Assembly: GCA_946482285.1 (NCBI GenBank)
Contig: CAMLQK010000001.1
Span: 496,001 to 560,000 of the forward strand
Direction of reading: 5' to 3'
DNA length: 64,000 nucleotides
From: an uncultured Candidatus Saccharibacteria bacterium
Lineage (GTDB): Bacteria; Patescibacteria; Saccharimonadia; Saccharimonadales; UBA4665
Below the pieces are notes generated by a model. The model worked only from the letters and a program-made list of their open reading frames with translations, was not told the origin of the DNA and did not search any database. The position numbers and the translations under genes are program-made. Positions 46,330-57,865 of this stretch are shown piece after piece. Numbering within the stretch: position 1 is the stretch's first letter; each line of letters begins with the position of its first letter.

Positions 46330-47448
46330 ATTAGTCAATCTGTTACACAGACATTGGGCACGGCAAAGGCCAAGCCAAATGTGCGACAACGTCGGTTTGC
46401 CCGACTCCAAAAACGGTTCTCACGCTTTAGTAAACAGCGTAAAACTGTCCGATATACCATTATCGCTGGTAATTTTATATTGCTTGCAGGTATTCTTTCA
46501 TTTGTATTGTACGGCTCCAACAATAGCGGCCAGGCCGCCCAAGCCGCCTTGGCTGCGTCAGACGAAGCTGTTGTTAACCCGCTAGACCAGCTATCGTCTG
46601 CTGATATTGCTGCTAACCTCTCTCGGGCTGCCAATATGCCTGAGGCAACTGCGGTGACTAACCAGGCTGACACGGTAAGCGTAGAAATGACGCTTGCCGC
46701 AAGTGACAGCCTTGTTACAAAGCCTCAGATTGTGGCAACCGACCTCAAATCACGCCGTGATATCCAGAGCTATCTGGTAAAGGAAGGCGATACTGTCACA
46801 AATATTGCGTCTAAATTTAACGTTACATCCGATAGCGTCCGGTGGTCTAATAGCCTTAGCGGCGATACGGTAACTCCTGGTGCGACACTGTCGATTCCCC
46901 CGCTAAACGGTATTGTATATACCGTGGTAGCTGGCGACACCCCTCAAAGCTTGGCGGCTAAATACAATGCCAATGCTGATCAGATTATTGCCTTTAACGA
47001 CGCCGAAATCGGCGGCCTTAAACCGGGCACAAAAATTATCATCCCTAACGGCCAGATACATCAGCCGGTATACGTCTCACGCCCTGCTAGTTCTTCGTAC
47101 GGTTATTCATTTGGCAGTTCGGCAATTTATGGTTACAACGGTTACGACTGGGGATTCTGTACCTGGTATGTGGCCAACCGTATTGCAGTCCCATCCAACT
47201 GGGGTAACGCAAACACTTGGGATAACCTTGCCCCACGCAGTGGCTGGACGGTGAGTAGTACCCCGCGCCAGGGCGCTATTGCCCAGCACAACAGTGGTAC
47301 ATTCGGTCACGTTGCTTATGTTGAAGCTGTATCGCCTGACGGTACAATGATCAAGTATAGCGATATGAACGGTTTAGCTGGATTTGGCCGTGTTGGTTAT
47401 AGCGGCTGGGTACCTGCCTCTAAATTCCCAAACTACATCTACCGCTAA
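46330..47448 (+). CDS. LysM-CHAP peptidoglycan hydrolase, probable ATT start
   Basis: The protein has a basic N-terminus, a membrane helix (about 44-65), two LysM motifs (YLVKEGDTVTNIASKFNVTS; YTVVAGDTPQSLAAKYNANA) and a C-terminal CHAP domain with the catalytic cysteine in YDWGFCTWYVANR and histidine in FGHVAYVEAV. It cleaves peptidoglycan. No ATG/GTG starts the frame: TTG 46354 lies 30 nt after the ribosome-binding site, while ATT 46330 is ideally spaced from AGGAG. I therefore propose an AUU start; if wrong, the start is TTG 46354. Confidence 0.82.
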   Translation: MSQSVTQTLGTAKAKPNVRQRRFARLQKRFSRFSKQRKTVRYTIIAGNFILLAGILSFVLYGSNNSGQAAQAALAASDEAVVNPLDQLSSADIAANLSRAANMPEATAVTNQADTVSVEMTLAASDSLVTKPQIVATDLKSRRDIQSYLVKEGDTVTNIASKFNVTSDSVRWSNSLSGDTVTPGATLSIPPLNGIVYTVVAGDTPQSLAAKYNANADQIIAFNDAEIGGLKPGTKIIIPNGQIHQPVYVSRPASSSYGYSFGSSAIYGYNGYDWGFCTWYVANRIAVPSNWGNANTWDNLAPRSGWTVSSTPRQGAIAQHNSGTFGHVAYVEAVSPDGTMIKYSDMNGLAGFGRVGYSGWVPASKFPNYIYR

Positions 47449-47504
47449 TCCCTGCCAGCTTTTGGCACCGGAACGCTGATCTAGCATTAATTATATAAAC
47501 ATGA

Positions 47505-47510
47505 TATAAT
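47505..47510 (+). promoter_or_regulatory. -10 box TATAAT for obg
   Basis: Ends 13 nt before ATG 47524. Confidence 0.5.
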
Positions 47511-47523
47511 TACCTTAAGTATT

Positions 47524-48813
<1,290 letters not shown>

Positions 48814-48829
48814 CACAAAGAGGCACGGT

Positions 48830-49207
48830 ATGTTTGAGGTTCCAGTAACTAAACCTGATTTTGCCGATTCACCCTGTAATGGGTGTACCTCAGCCTGCTG
48901 CCGCGCAGGCGTAACACTGCAGCTAACCCGCCGCGAGGCACGGCAAATGGTGCGAGCGGGCGGTGAGCTGAAAAAATTGCCAAGGTCTGAATGGCCAGCA
49001 GAGCGGATTCCGCTTGCAGGTGCTATGTATACCTTTATGGAGGATTGCGTAAATCTGGATGCAGAAACGGGCGAATGCGCAAATTATGAAGAGCGCCCCT
49101 ATGCTTGCCGTGCGTTTACGGCCGAAAACGCCGTCTGTGAAACGATGCGTGAGCGCTTTCAGCAAACTGTCGAGCTTGGTATGCCGAAGCTCCGCGAAGG
49201 TGCCTAA
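48830..49207 (+). CDS. YkgJ-like zinc/iron-cluster protein
   Basis: The 125-residue protein starts at ATG 48830 after GAGG. It contains the cysteine set CNGCTSACC (17-25), then C in EDCVNLDAETGECANYEERP and YACRAF, the pattern of the YkgJ/UPF0153 zinc- or iron-chelating family. Biochemical role of the family is unclear. It lies 17 nt after obg and probably shares its transcript. Confidence 0.8.
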   Translation: MFEVPVTKPDFADSPCNGCTSACCRAGVTLQLTRREARQMVRAGGELKKLPRSEWPAERIPLAGAMYTFMEDCVNLDAETGECANYEERPYACRAFTAENAVCETMRERFQQTVELGMPKLREGA

Positions 49208-49222
49208 CGCCTCCGCATCTGT

Positions 49223-49228
49223 TACACT
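49223..49228 (+). promoter_or_regulatory. -10-like TACACT for exonuclease I gene
   Basis: Ends 8 nt before ATG 49237. Confidence 0.4.
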
Positions 49229-49236
49229 GGTAGTAT

Positions 49237-50685
49237 ATGAATGCTGCCAGTTTTTTCTTTTACGACCTTGAAACAAGTGGGATAAACAGCCGTGAGTCGC
49301 GGATTATGCAGTTTGCAGGCCAGCGGACTGATCTGAACCTAAAGCCAATGGGCGATCCAGAGAATATACATATCCGGATGACTCCCGATGTACTGCCCGA
49401 TCCAGACGCAGTGCTGCTGACCGGCATTACGCCACAGGCCACCTTGACCGAAGGTATTACCGAGGCGGAGTTCCTGAAGTACTTTAGTGAAGAAATTGCC
49501 ACGCCAGGCACGATATTTTTGGGTTTTAATACAGTGCGCTTTGATGATGAGTTTATGCGCTGTCTGCACTACCGCAACTTTTACGACGCCTATGAATGGC
49601 AGTGGCAGGATGGCAAAAGCCGCTGGGACATATTGGATGTGGTGCGTATGACGCGGGCACTCAGACCCGAAGGTATTGAGTGGCCGTTTGATACAAGCGG
49701 CAAGCCCACCAACCGTTTGGAATTATTGACAGCTTTGAATAAACTGAGCCATGAGCATGCCCACGATGCTTTAAGTGACGTGTATGCTACTATCGAAGTT
49801 GCCCGGCTTGTTCGCAACAAGCAGCCAAAAATGTTCGACTTTTTATGCAGCATGCGTGACAAGCGAAAGGTGTCCGACCTCGTGGGCGCTGGCCAGCCGT
49901 TTGTATATACGAGCGGCCGATTCCCGAGCGAGTTCCAGAAAACCGCTGTTGTTGAAAAGCTATTCGACCACCCTAAAAAGCAAGGTGCATTAGTATACGA
50001 CCTGCGGCTTGATCCGACACAGTTTAAAGATATGTCGGTAGAAAAGCTTGTGGATGCATGGAAATGGAAAAAAGACCGGGCTGAAGACGATATCAAATTG
50101 CCAGTTAAAACGCTACAGTACAATAAATGTCCGGCAGTAGCACCACTGGGCGTATTGAACGACAAAGCTTGGGAGCGGCTGGGTATATCACTTGGCGTAG
50201 TACAAAAGCATCGCGCAGCACTTAAGGCAATGCCGCAACTAACCAAGAAGATTGCTACCGCCTTGGATATTATCGAAGAGGGTTTTCAGACGACGCTGCT
50301 TGCCCGAGAAAAGCATGTGGACGGCATGCTGTATGACGGCTTTTTTGGAAACCAAGATAAACAATCTATGCGTGTGGTCCGCGCCGCAAATTCTGATGAG
50401 TTGAGCGACCTTAATTTGCATTTCCAGGATAAACGACTCACCGAAATGCTGCCGCTGTACAAAGCACGCAATTATCCAAAGTCATTAACTACCGAAGAGC
50501 GTGAGCAATGGGAAGCATATTGCAAAAAGCAGCTTATGGATGGCGGTGTGCACAGCCGTATGGCGCGTTTTTTGGCGCGACTGCAAGAAATCGCCGCAAA
50601 GGGCGATTTGACAGGACACCAAGAATACTTGCTTGAAGAGCTTAAACTGTACGCCGAAAGTATAATACCAGAACCAGAGTACTAA
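49237..50685 (+). CDS. sbcB: Exodeoxyribonuclease I
   Basis: The 482-residue DEDDh exonuclease has FFYDLETSGINSRESRIMQF (first acidic pair), NTVRFDDEFMRCLHYRNFYD and HAHDALSDVYATIEVARL (His and last Asp). An SH3-like and C-terminal helical domain matching E. coli ExoI complete it, at nearly the same length. It degrades single-stranded DNA 3' to 5' in repair and recombination. Its stop overlaps by 4 nt the stop of a convergent small gene. Confidence 0.92.
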   Translation: MNAASFFFYDLETSGINSRESRIMQFAGQRTDLNLKPMGDPENIHIRMTPDVLPDPDAVLLTGITPQATLTEGITEAEFLKYFSEEIATPGTIFLGFNTVRFDDEFMRCLHYRNFYDAYEWQWQDGKSRWDILDVVRMTRALRPEGIEWPFDTSGKPTNRLELLTALNKLSHEHAHDALSDVYATIEVARLVRNKQPKMFDFLCSMRDKRKVSDLVGAGQPFVYTSGRFPSEFQKTAVVEKLFDHPKKQGALVYDLRLDPTQFKDMSVEKLVDAWKWKKDRAEDDIKLPVKTLQYNKCPAVAPLGVLNDKAWERLGISLGVVQKHRAALKAMPQLTKKIATALDIIEEGFQTTLLAREKHVDGMLYDGFFGNQDKQSMRVVRAANSDELSDLNLHFQDKRLTEMLPLYKARNYPKSLTTEEREQWEAYCKKQLMDGGVHSRMARFLARLQEIAAKGDLTGHQEYLLEELKLYAESIIPEPEY

Positions 50686-50873
50686 AGCGTTTGGCGCCGC
50701 TGGGTTTCAATCATAATACTAGTTGCAATAACCCATGCTTGAAAGAATTTGGCGCGATAATTGGCGCGCATAATAGCGTAAGCAGTAATAAACGACGCAA
50801 TAACAACCCACACTACAAATGTTATTTGTAGGCTAGTGCCTGGAACGAGGCCAAGCACGATGAACTCAGACAT
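50682..50873 (-). CDS. Small membrane protein (63 aa)
   Basis: A very strong ribosome-binding site (GGAGGTGAT) precedes the ATG. One long hydrophobic segment (about 5-38) is followed by a basic, aromatic tail. No domain recognised. The ribosome-binding site makes expression likely. Confidence 0.65.
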   Translation of the reverse strand: MSEFIVLGLVPGTSLQITFVVWVVIASFITAYAIMRANYRAKFFQAWVIATSIMIETQRRQTL

Positions 50874-50988
50874 TAAATCACCTCCAATGATTCAATTAAC
50901 GTTTATATAAGATTTGAGTTCATTGTACTCTTAAGTTTGCAAAAACGTCAAATAAATTGTTTTTAAGCTTAAGCGTATCGCCAGTTGG

Positions 50989-51297
50989 TTACTTTTTAGG
51001 TGCTTCCAGGTCTGAATTTACGTTGGTGTCGGCCTCATTTTTACGCAATTTACGCCATTGTTTTTTGCTGTACGCAATAAGTAATTCAAGCTGGCCAACC
51101 AGCCAATCGCGGACTTTTTCGGCAAAGGCGAATTCGGTTGCTAGTATTGCAAAACCCAAGAATATAGCAGCCCAACCGGGGCCTGGGAGTGCTAGCATGG
51201 CAATACCCGCCACTACCACTGCAAAGCCAATCATAAAAATAAGCGGCTTTCGAATGCTCGCGGGGATTTTTTTCCACCACTTCTTGAGGGAATTCAT
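50989..51297 (-). CDS. PGPGW-domain transmembrane protein
   Basis: The 102-residue protein has two membrane segments with the hallmark LALPGPGWAAIFLGFAILATEF (about 35-56) of the PGPGW (Pfam PF09656) family, flanked by basic cytoplasmic ends. Function of the family is unknown. Confidence 0.8.
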   Translation of the reverse strand: MNSLKKWWKKIPASIRKPLIFMIGFAVVVAGIAMLALPGPGWAAIFLGFAILATEFAFAEKVRDWLVGQLELLIAYSKKQWRKLRKNEADTNVNSDLEAPKK

Positions 51298-51369
51298 AGT
51301 ACTATTATATCAGATAATACAATGATGCGGGTTGCAACTGCTAAGACGCACGGCTAAAATGGAGCGAGT

Positions 51370-52341
51370 ATGTCAGAAATTATAGGTCAAGTTTCAAATT
51401 TGTGTCTTTCACCAAGCGAAGTAGCGATGGGGGGTGTTGAGTCACACCGGCAATTCCTTGACGAGGTTGCTGTAGCCGCTTACGAGGGTGATGCTGGCTA
51501 CGACGGTGGCTACGAGATCACGCCTACGCGTGCGTTGGCTGCATCAATTCGATTTAACCAGTATACCGAAAGCGAAGCGGTGCGGGGCCTATACTCGTCG
51601 GTCCACCAAGGATGGGCAGAGGGCGGAAAATACGCAGTTGCGATGCAACGCACGCACGGGTCACTCAAAACCATAGAACGGCTTGGCCGCGGCCGCATGG
51701 ACGCGGTAGTGTTTGGGGACGCTCGCCACAAAGGCGAGCCTGTGAACTTTGGTGAGTATGCACTTGGAAGTCGTGGTGTGCAGATATCACCAGAAGTCTT
51801 TAGCGACTGGGGGATAGACCCTGTGGCATCCGATTATGATGCGATGGCTGGGCACATGGCTAAGCGTGGCTTGGATAGAATTGTGGTGGATCCGTTCCAT
51901 TTGTATCGTTCGCACCGTTCCAAACGCATGCGGATTGACCCCGAAAAAGTTTTAGATACTGCCGACAATGCAAAGATTCCCATTGACCGAGTGCACCTGC
52001 GTGCGGGCAATGGCGACCTTGGCGACGACGATGACAAGCGGCATACTGCCCAGGACTTAACAGCACTTATTAAAAGCCCTGAAGCTTTGAGTAAAAGCAG
52101 GATGGGCGAACTATTACTTGGTGCCTACGATATTTTTCTGCTTAGTAGTGCTGGCCCGGATGCCCGATTCCATTTCGTAACAGAAGTCACCGAGGCTGGC
52201 TTACGCCTATATCACGAGCGAGTGCAGGAAGACCGTAAGGCAAACCGCCTGCCAGTACTGCCTTTCACACAGGCTGCCCGTGCCCAATACCATGCTGCAA
52301 TGGCCTCAAATACTCGCCAGATGTTACGGAACCACGCCTAA
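51370..52341 (+). CDS. Hypothetical soluble protein (323 aa)
   Basis: The start at ATG 51370 has a weak GGAG upstream. The soluble alpha/beta sequence has stretches such as GLDRIVVDPFHLYR, NAKIPIDRVHLRAGNGDLGD and ARFHFVTEVTEAGLRLYHER, which could form a TIM-barrel-like fold resembling sugar-phosphate isomerase-like proteins, but no motif is decisive. It stands alone upstream of uvrA. Function unknown. Confidence 0.65.
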   Translation: MSEIIGQVSNLCLSPSEVAMGGVESHRQFLDEVAVAAYEGDAGYDGGYEITPTRALAASIRFNQYTESEAVRGLYSSVHQGWAEGGKYAVAMQRTHGSLKTIERLGRGRMDAVVFGDARHKGEPVNFGEYALGSRGVQISPEVFSDWGIDPVASDYDAMAGHMAKRGLDRIVVDPFHLYRSHRSKRMRIDPEKVLDTADNAKIPIDRVHLRAGNGDLGDDDDKRHTAQDLTALIKSPEALSKSRMGELLLGAYDIFLLSSAGPDARFHFVTEVTEAGLRLYHERVQEDRKANRLPVLPFTQAARAQYHAAMASNTRQMLRNHA

Positions 52342-52396
52342 CTGGATTACTGGCCAATTTTAGCGTATACTATATCTGTTTAAAGGGAGGTCGGCT

Positions 52397-55207
52397 ATGT
52401 CGGGCAAAATCGTTGTTAAAGGTGCACGCGAACACAACCTCAAAGATATTGATGTAGAACTGCCACGCGAAAAGCTGGTGGTTATTACTGGTTTGTCCGG
52501 CTCTGGCAAGTCAAGCCTTGCGTTTGACACGATTTACGCCGAAGGCCAGCGCCGCTATGTTGAGTCATTGAGCTCGTACGCGCGACAGTTTTTGGGCCTT
52601 ATGGAAAAGCCTGATGTCGATCAAATTGATGGGCTTTCGCCTGCGATTTCTATCGACCAAAAGTCTACCAGCCGCAACCCTCGCTCCACAGTTGCTACGG
52701 TAACTGAAATTTACGACTATCTACGTCTGTTGTTCGCGCGTATCGGCGTGCCACACTGTCCGGTTTGCGGCAAGCCGGTTACACGCCAGACAACGCAGAA
52801 CATCGTCGACCAGATTGCTGCTATCGACGAAGGTGCCCGGCTGTTGGTTTTAGCGCCAGTCGTAAAGGCTAAAAAAGGTGCGTTCGAGCACATTCCCGAG
52901 CAGTACATGCGTGCTGGTTTTGCCCGTGCTCGTGTTGATGGGGTGGTGTACGCTCTGGATGAATTCCCCGAACTCGACAAAAATTATAAGCACACTATTG
53001 AAGTAGTTATCGACCGCCTGGTAAATAACGAAGAAAGCCGTACCCGTTTGGCCCAGTCGGTAGAGCAGGCACTGGAAATTGCCGAGGGCAAGATCCGCGT
53101 TGTAAATGCTGACAACCAAGAAGAGTTTGATTACAGCCTGATGTACGCCTGTATTGACCATCCGGAAGTTGCCATTCCAGAACTGGAGCCCCGCACATTC
53201 AGCTTTAACAGTCCGCAGGGCGCGTGTCCGGTCTGCACCGGACTGGGTTCCCGATTGGAAGTTGACCCCGACCTAGTGATACCTAATGGCCGCCTAACCA
53301 TTGCAGAGGGCGCCATACGGCCGTTTAACCGTGTAAACGCTGATGCATGGTACATGAAAAAGATGCAGGCAGTAGCCGATGCCTATGGCTTTAGCTTGCA
53401 CGTGCCAACTGGCGAGCTAAAGGGCGAAGACCTGGAACGGATTTTGTATGGCACCGGCAGCCAGAAATATCGTGTCAGCCTGGGCAGTGGGCGTAGCTTT
53501 GAGACAACGTACGAGGGTGTTATTCCCAACCTCGAACGCCGGCACAAAGAAACCGACAGCGACTTTATGCGCACCGATATTGAGCGGTTTATGCAGGAAA
53601 AACCATGTTACAAATGTCATGGCTTGCGCCTGAAGCCTGAAGTACTGGCAATTACCATTGCCAAGCATTCAATTATGGATATTTGTGTGATGTCTATCGA
53701 CGATGCCGTTGATTATTTTAACGGTCTCAAGCTCAGCGAAAAAGACATGAACATTGCCAAGCTGGTCCTGAAGGAAGTTTGCGCCCGCTTGAGTTTTTTG
53801 CAAGATGTGGGCCTGAACTACCTGACTTTGCTGCGTTCAGCAACGACCTTATCCGGTGGCGAGGCCCAGCGTATTCGCTTGGCTACGCAAATTGGTTCTG
53901 GCTTGCAAGGCGTGCTGTACGTCCTGGACGAGCCGAGCATTGGGCTGCATCAGCGTGACAACGACCGCCTTATCCGTACGTTGAAGCACTTGCGTGACTT
54001 GGGCAATACCGTGCTGGTAGTGGAGCACGACGAAGATACTATCCGCACCGCAGACTATCTTCTGGACATTGGTCCAGGGGCGGGTGTGCATGGCGGCCAT
54101 GTGGTAGCTGCAGGTACTCCAGCTGAAGTAGAAAAGAACCCCAAGAGCATCACCGGCCAGTATATTTCCGGCAAAAAGAAAATCGAAGCGCCTAAAAAAC
54201 TACGCAAGGGAAACGGAAAGTCGTTGGTTATCCGTGGCGCCCGCGAAAACAATTTGCGTGACGTAGACGTTGAAATTCCGCTGGGGAAGTTGGTGGTCGT
54301 GAGTGGCGTGTCCGGATCCGGCAAATCGTCGCTTATTAATGATATTTTGGCCAAAGAGCTACAGGCCCGTTTACACCGTGCCAACACCGTACCCGGCAAG
54401 CACACCGATATCGAAGGCATCAAGGAGCTGGACAAAGCTATTATCATCGACCAGTCGCCCATTGGCCGTACGCCGCGCTCTAATCCGGCCACATATACTG
54501 GTTTGTTTACGCCCATTCGCGAGCTGTTCGCCCAAACGCCAGAAGCAAAACTGCGTGGCTATAACCCCGGCCGATTCAGCTTTAATGTAAAAGGCGGCCG
54601 CTGCGAAAACTGTGCAGGTGACGGTATTATCAAAATTGAAATGCACTTTTTACCTGACGTGTATGTGCCCTGTGAAGTCTGTCATGGTAAGCGCTACAAC
54701 CGCGAAGCTTTGGAGATTACCTACAAAGACAAAACCATTAGTGACGTTCTGGAAATGACCACCGAACAGGCACTGGAATTCTTTGGCAATATTCCGGCTA
54801 TTGCCCGCAAGCTGCAAACAATTGTGGATGTTGGCTTGGGATACATTAGTCTTGGCCAGCCCGCTACACAGCTGTCCGGTGGCGAGGCTCAGCGTATTAA
54901 GCTGGCTACAGAGCTTTCCAAGCGCCCTACAGGCCGCACGCTTTATATTTTGGACGAGCCAACCACTGGCTTGCATATGGCAGACGTAGACCGTTTGCTT
55001 CAGGTGCTGCACGCACTGGTTGACACCGGCAACAGTATGGTTATTATCGAACACAACCTGGATGTTATTAAGTCCGCTGACTGGATTATTGACATGGGGC
55101 CGGAGGGTGGTTCTGGCGGCGGCATGAAAGTTGCCGAAGGAACGCCGGCAGATGTTGCCAAGGTGCCTGGCTCGTACACCGGCCAGTTCCTAAAGAAGAT
55201 GCTGTAG
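52397..55207 (+). CDS. uvrA: Excinuclease ABC subunit A
   Basis: The 936-residue DNA-damage recognition ATPase has two ABC modules with Walker [13 protein letters not shown] (about 32-43) and [12 protein letters not shown] (about 636-647), both LSGGEAQRI signatures, and zinc-finger cysteines ([36 protein letters not shown]). The ribosome-binding site is GGGAGG. Full length. Confidence 0.97.
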   Translation: MSGKIVVKGAREHNLKDIDVELPREKLVVITGLSGSGKSSLAFDTIYAEGQRRYVESLSSYARQFLGLMEKPDVDQIDGLSPAISIDQKSTSRNPRSTVATVTEIYDYLRLLFARIGVPHCPVCGKPVTRQTTQNIVDQIAAIDEGARLLVLAPVVKAKKGAFEHIPEQYMRAGFARARVDGVVYALDEFPELDKNYKHTIEVVIDRLVNNEESRTRLAQSVEQALEIAEGKIRVVNADNQEEFDYSLMYACIDHPEVAIPELEPRTFSFNSPQGACPVCTGLGSRLEVDPDLVIPNGRLTIAEGAIRPFNRVNADAWYMKKMQAVADAYGFSLHVPTGELKGEDLERILYGTGSQKYRVSLGSGRSFETTYEGVIPNLERRHKETDSDFMRTDIERFMQEKPCYKCHGLRLKPEVLAITIAKHSIMDICVMSIDDAVDYFNGLKLSEKDMNIAKLVLKEVCARLSFLQDVGLNYLTLLRSATTLSGGEAQRIRLATQIGSGLQGVLYVLDEPSIGLHQRDNDRLIRTLKHLRDLGNTVLVVEHDEDTIRTADYLLDIGPGAGVHGGHVVAAGTPAEVEKNPKSITGQYISGKKKIEAPKKLRKGNGKSLVIRGARENNLRDVDVEIPLGKLVVVSGVSGSGKSSLINDILAKELQARLHRANTVPGKHTDIEGIKELDKAIIIDQSPIGRTPRSNPATYTGLFTPIRELFAQTPEAKLRGYNPGRFSFNVKGGRCENCAGDGIIKIEMHFLPDVYVPCEVCHGKRYNREALEITYKDKTISDVLEMTTEQALEFFGNIPAIARKLQTIVDVGLGYISLGQPATQLSGGEAQRIKLATELSKRPTGRTLYILDEPTTGLHMADVDRLLQVLHALVDTGNSMVIIEHNLDVIKSADWIIDMGPEGGSGGGMKVAEGTPADVAKVPGSYTGQFLKKML

Positions 55208-55312
55208 CGCTGCTTGCTTTTGCGAGTGGCTGGCTTCTGTGGTTTTTAGCTTGTTTGGCAATCACGCGGATAGCAGCATACGTTGGCCTGAATGGAAGAG
55301 GAAGGCAACGAG

Positions 55313-55732
55313 CTAGCCTTGCCTTAAAAATAGCAAATAAGGCTTCTTTAAAAAGATTGAGAATCGTGCTTGCGGGCCATCAATTTTAATAAGATGAGTA
55401 TGCTGGTGCGGTACGGAGCGCCGTGGACTTTTTACGCCGCGTGCGTATATACTGTAGCCCTTTGCCTCGTAACGAGCTATCGTTTTGGCCATCTGTGTTC
55501 TTTCGGTGTCGGTAAAGTCGGAAATCTGTTCTATATGCCGCTTCGGGATTAGCAGCAGATGCTCTGCTACTCTGTGGAGTTCCCAAACGTCATAACTAGG
55601 CTTATTGGGGATTATGAAGAAATTAGAAAGGTCCTCTACATGAGTAGAGGTAACATTTTTATTGCAAAAAGGGCAGCCAGTTTGCCTTAGATTTTTGCGG
55701 TAAAGACGCATTGTTTTTCGAAAGTGATGCAT
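55313..55732 (-). CDS. HIT-family nucleotide-binding protein 1
   Basis: The 139-residue protein has a zinc-type CPFC pair near the N-terminus and the histidine triad HQHTHLIK near residue 110. HIT proteins hydrolyse or transfer nucleotidyl groups. It is a paralogue of 57862-58290 (shared YARGVKSPRRSVPHQHTHLI against YARGVNSPRRSMVHQHTHLI). Substrate unknown. Confidence 0.85.
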   Translation of the reverse strand: MHHFRKTMRLYRKNLRQTGCPFCNKNVTSTHVEDLSNFFIIPNKPSYDVWELHRVAEHLLLIPKRHIEQISDFTDTERTQMAKTIARYEAKGYSIYARGVKSPRRSVPHQHTHLIKIDGPQARFSIFLKKPYLLFLRQG

Positions 55733-55844
55733 ATGATGTCCAGTTGCTTGCGGAGGTAGTATAGCATATTGTCAGCAGTACATACTTGCATCTTAATACG
55801 TACATATGCCATACTGGCCTACACAATTACATATAGGAGGGTAT

Positions 55845-56387
55845 ATGAAAAAGTGGCAGGTTCTAAAATCGGTAAAAGTTTACGATCACCCCTTTTTAAA
55901 AGTACGCGCAGACCACGTTAAACTACCCAATGGCAAAGAGGTGGATGACTATACTTTATGGGAAAGTCAAAATGTAGCTCAAGTTGTGCCAGTTCGCAGT
56001 GATGGCAAATTCTTACTAGTAAGGCAATATAAGCACGGTGCTGGCGGTACTGTTATCGAATTTCCAGGTGGCTTTATTGATGAGGGTGAGAGCCCTGTGG
56101 AGGCCGCACGAAGAGAGCTGGGAGAAGAAACCAATCTTACGAGCGGCAACATAGAGGCCTTGACTACAGTGATGCATCATCCTACAAAAGAAACTGGCCG
56201 CACGTACTTATTTCTCGCTAGGGATGTTAGGCAGGCTAGGGTACGCCATGATATGGATGAGCTAGAGGATATTGAATTAGTATGGATGACTAAAGATGAG
56301 CTATTTGCAAACATTAGAAGCGGCGAAATTTTTCAAACCGGTACTATAGCTGCGGCTTTCTTAGCATGCGAGAGGATGTCGAAATGA
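55845..56387 (+). CDS. NUDIX hydrolase, ADP-ribose pyrophosphatase-like
   Basis: The 180-residue protein begins at ATG 55845 after AGGAGGG. The NUDIX box is GGFIDEGESPVEAARRELGE with ETN completing it (about 76-98), preceded by VVPVRSDGKFLLVRQYKHGA as in ADP-ribose/nucleotide-sugar pyrophosphatases. It overlaps the cupin gene by 4 nt. Confidence 0.88.
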   Translation: MKKWQVLKSVKVYDHPFLKVRADHVKLPNGKEVDDYTLWESQNVAQVVPVRSDGKFLLVRQYKHGAGGTVIEFPGGFIDEGESPVEAARRELGEETNLTSGNIEALTTVMHHPTKETGRTYLFLARDVRQARVRHDMDELEDIELVWMTKDELFANIRSGEIFQTGTIAAAFLACERMSK

Positions 56388-56794
56388 TTGAGCGTATTGA
56401 TCATAATGGCGAAGAAGTAGCGACGATTATACGTGCTAATCATATCGTCCACGGTGCTGAGTTTGTAAGTAGCAATGAAGATCCGCTGCAGGTGGGCATG
56501 CTTGAGCGCAGAAAAGGCGACGTGGCACAGCCTCATTGGCACCCTTACGAGCCGCAAACCATCAGCGCAATGCATGAAATCATTTTTGTAGTTAGGGGAA
56601 GGCTTAGGCTTACAATTTTTGACGAAGCTACAGAGGGTGAGATATATAAAACAGAACTACTACAGGGCGATTTGGTGGTGCATAAGAAGCATGGCCATGG
56701 CGTTGAGTTTTTAGAGGATTCACTTATATATGAGGTCAAACAGGGGCCATTTACGGGTGAAAAGTCAAAAGTTTTCTTACAACGGAAATACTAA
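56384..56794 (+). CDS. Cupin-domain protein
   Basis: The 136-residue protein starts at ATG 56384, overlapping the NUDIX stop. Cupin motifs: QPHWHPYEP with HEIIFVVRGRLRLTI, then KHGHGVEFL with its histidines. Small cupins of this kind include sugar-nucleotide isomerases and sensors. The adjacent nucleotide-sugar dehydratase and NUDIX genes suggest sugar metabolism (inference). Confidence 0.75.
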   Translation: MIERIDHNGEEVATIIRANHIVHGAEFVSSNEDPLQVGMLERRKGDVAQPHWHPYEPQTISAMHEIIFVVRGRLRLTIFDEATEGEIYKTELLQGDLVVHKKHGHGVEFLEDSLIYEVKQGPFTGEKSKVFLQRKY

Positions 56795-56860
56795 AGTGCA
56801 ATATAAGAACATCAATGGGCGCAAAGAGTCGCGTCTTAGTTTGTATAGGGGATTTTAAAA

Positions 56861-57865
56861 ATGAAAAAAGCTCTCATTGTTGGATTGGCTGCGCAGGATG
56901 GTTCGTACCTAGCCGACTTATTGCTAGAGAAGGGCTACCACGTGACTGGGACGATCCGACGTACTACCCACCACAACCACCCAAATATACAGCACCTCTA
57001 TGGCAAAGTTAACATTAGTGTTGCTGATTTAATTGATGGCGAAACTATAGAGAGGGTAATTAAAGAGCAAAAGCCTGATGAGATATATAACATTGCTGCA
57101 CAGTCCGTTCCGGCGGATAGCTGGTCGCACCCTCTATATACCGGCGAAGTGACTGCCCTGGGGCCAGTAAGAGTCTTTGAGGCTGCCCGAAAATTTTCCC
57201 CAAAGGCCAAAATATACCAAGCCACAAGCAGGGAGATACTGGGTAATATCGAAGCCGATACGGCCACTGAGTCAACGCCCATTGACGCAAACAATCCATA
57301 CGGAATAGCTAAAGCATATGCGCACATGATGGCCGGCTGCTACCGAGACTCATATGACATGTTTGTAGCTCGGGGCATCCTTTTTAACCATGAGAGCCCT
57401 CGTCGCTCACTGCATTTTGTTACACGCAAAATAACAGCAGGAGTGGCATGTATCAGGAATGGTGTCAAACATCCTCCGCTAAACGAGGCTGGTGAGCCTC
57501 TAATTGATGCAAATGGCAAATTGCACATGGGCGATATTTCAAACACTCGTGACTGGGGGTATGCTAAAGAATATGTAGAGGCTATGTGGTTAATGCTGCA
57601 ACAGAATGCACCAAAAGACTATGTCATTGGCACGAATACATCACATTCTGTCAAAGATGCGTTACGGGTAGCGTTTGCACATGTGGGCTTAAATTGGGAG
57701 GACCATACCATAGTTGACCAAAAATTTATAAGGCCAACCGAAATTAAGGACTTGAAAGGTGACTATACGTTGGCTAAGGAGGACTTGGGGTGGCAACCTA
57801 AGACTTACTTTGAAGATCTCATAAAATTGATGGTTGATGCTGACTTGCAGCGCTTTAAAGATTAG
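56861..57865 (+). CDS. GDP-mannose 4,6-dehydratase-like SDR enzyme
   Basis: The 334-residue extended SDR has a Rossmann start GLAAQDGSYLADLLLEKGYH, IYNIAAQSVPADSW, the catalytic YGIAK in DANNPYGIAKAYAHMMAGCY, and FNHESPRRSLHFVTRKI, diagnostic of GDP-mannose dehydratases. The usual YQASTSEMFG is YQATSREILG, so substrate specificity may differ. It makes 4-keto-6-deoxy sugars for surface glycans. A ribosome-binding site is not obvious. Its stop overlaps the convergent HIT gene. Confidence 0.82.
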   Translation: MKKALIVGLAAQDGSYLADLLLEKGYHVTGTIRRTTHHNHPNIQHLYGKVNISVADLIDGETIERVIKEQKPDEIYNIAAQSVPADSWSHPLYTGEVTALGPVRVFEAARKFSPKAKIYQATSREILGNIEADTATESTPIDANNPYGIAKAYAHMMAGCYRDSYDMFVARGILFNHESPRRSLHFVTRKITAGVACIRNGVKHPPLNEAGEPLIDANGKLHMGDISNTRDWGYAKEYVEAMWLMLQQNAPKDYVIGTNTSHSVKDALRVAFAHVGLNWEDHTIVDQKFIRPTEIKDLKGDYTLAKEDLGWQPKTYFEDLIKLMVDADLQRFKD

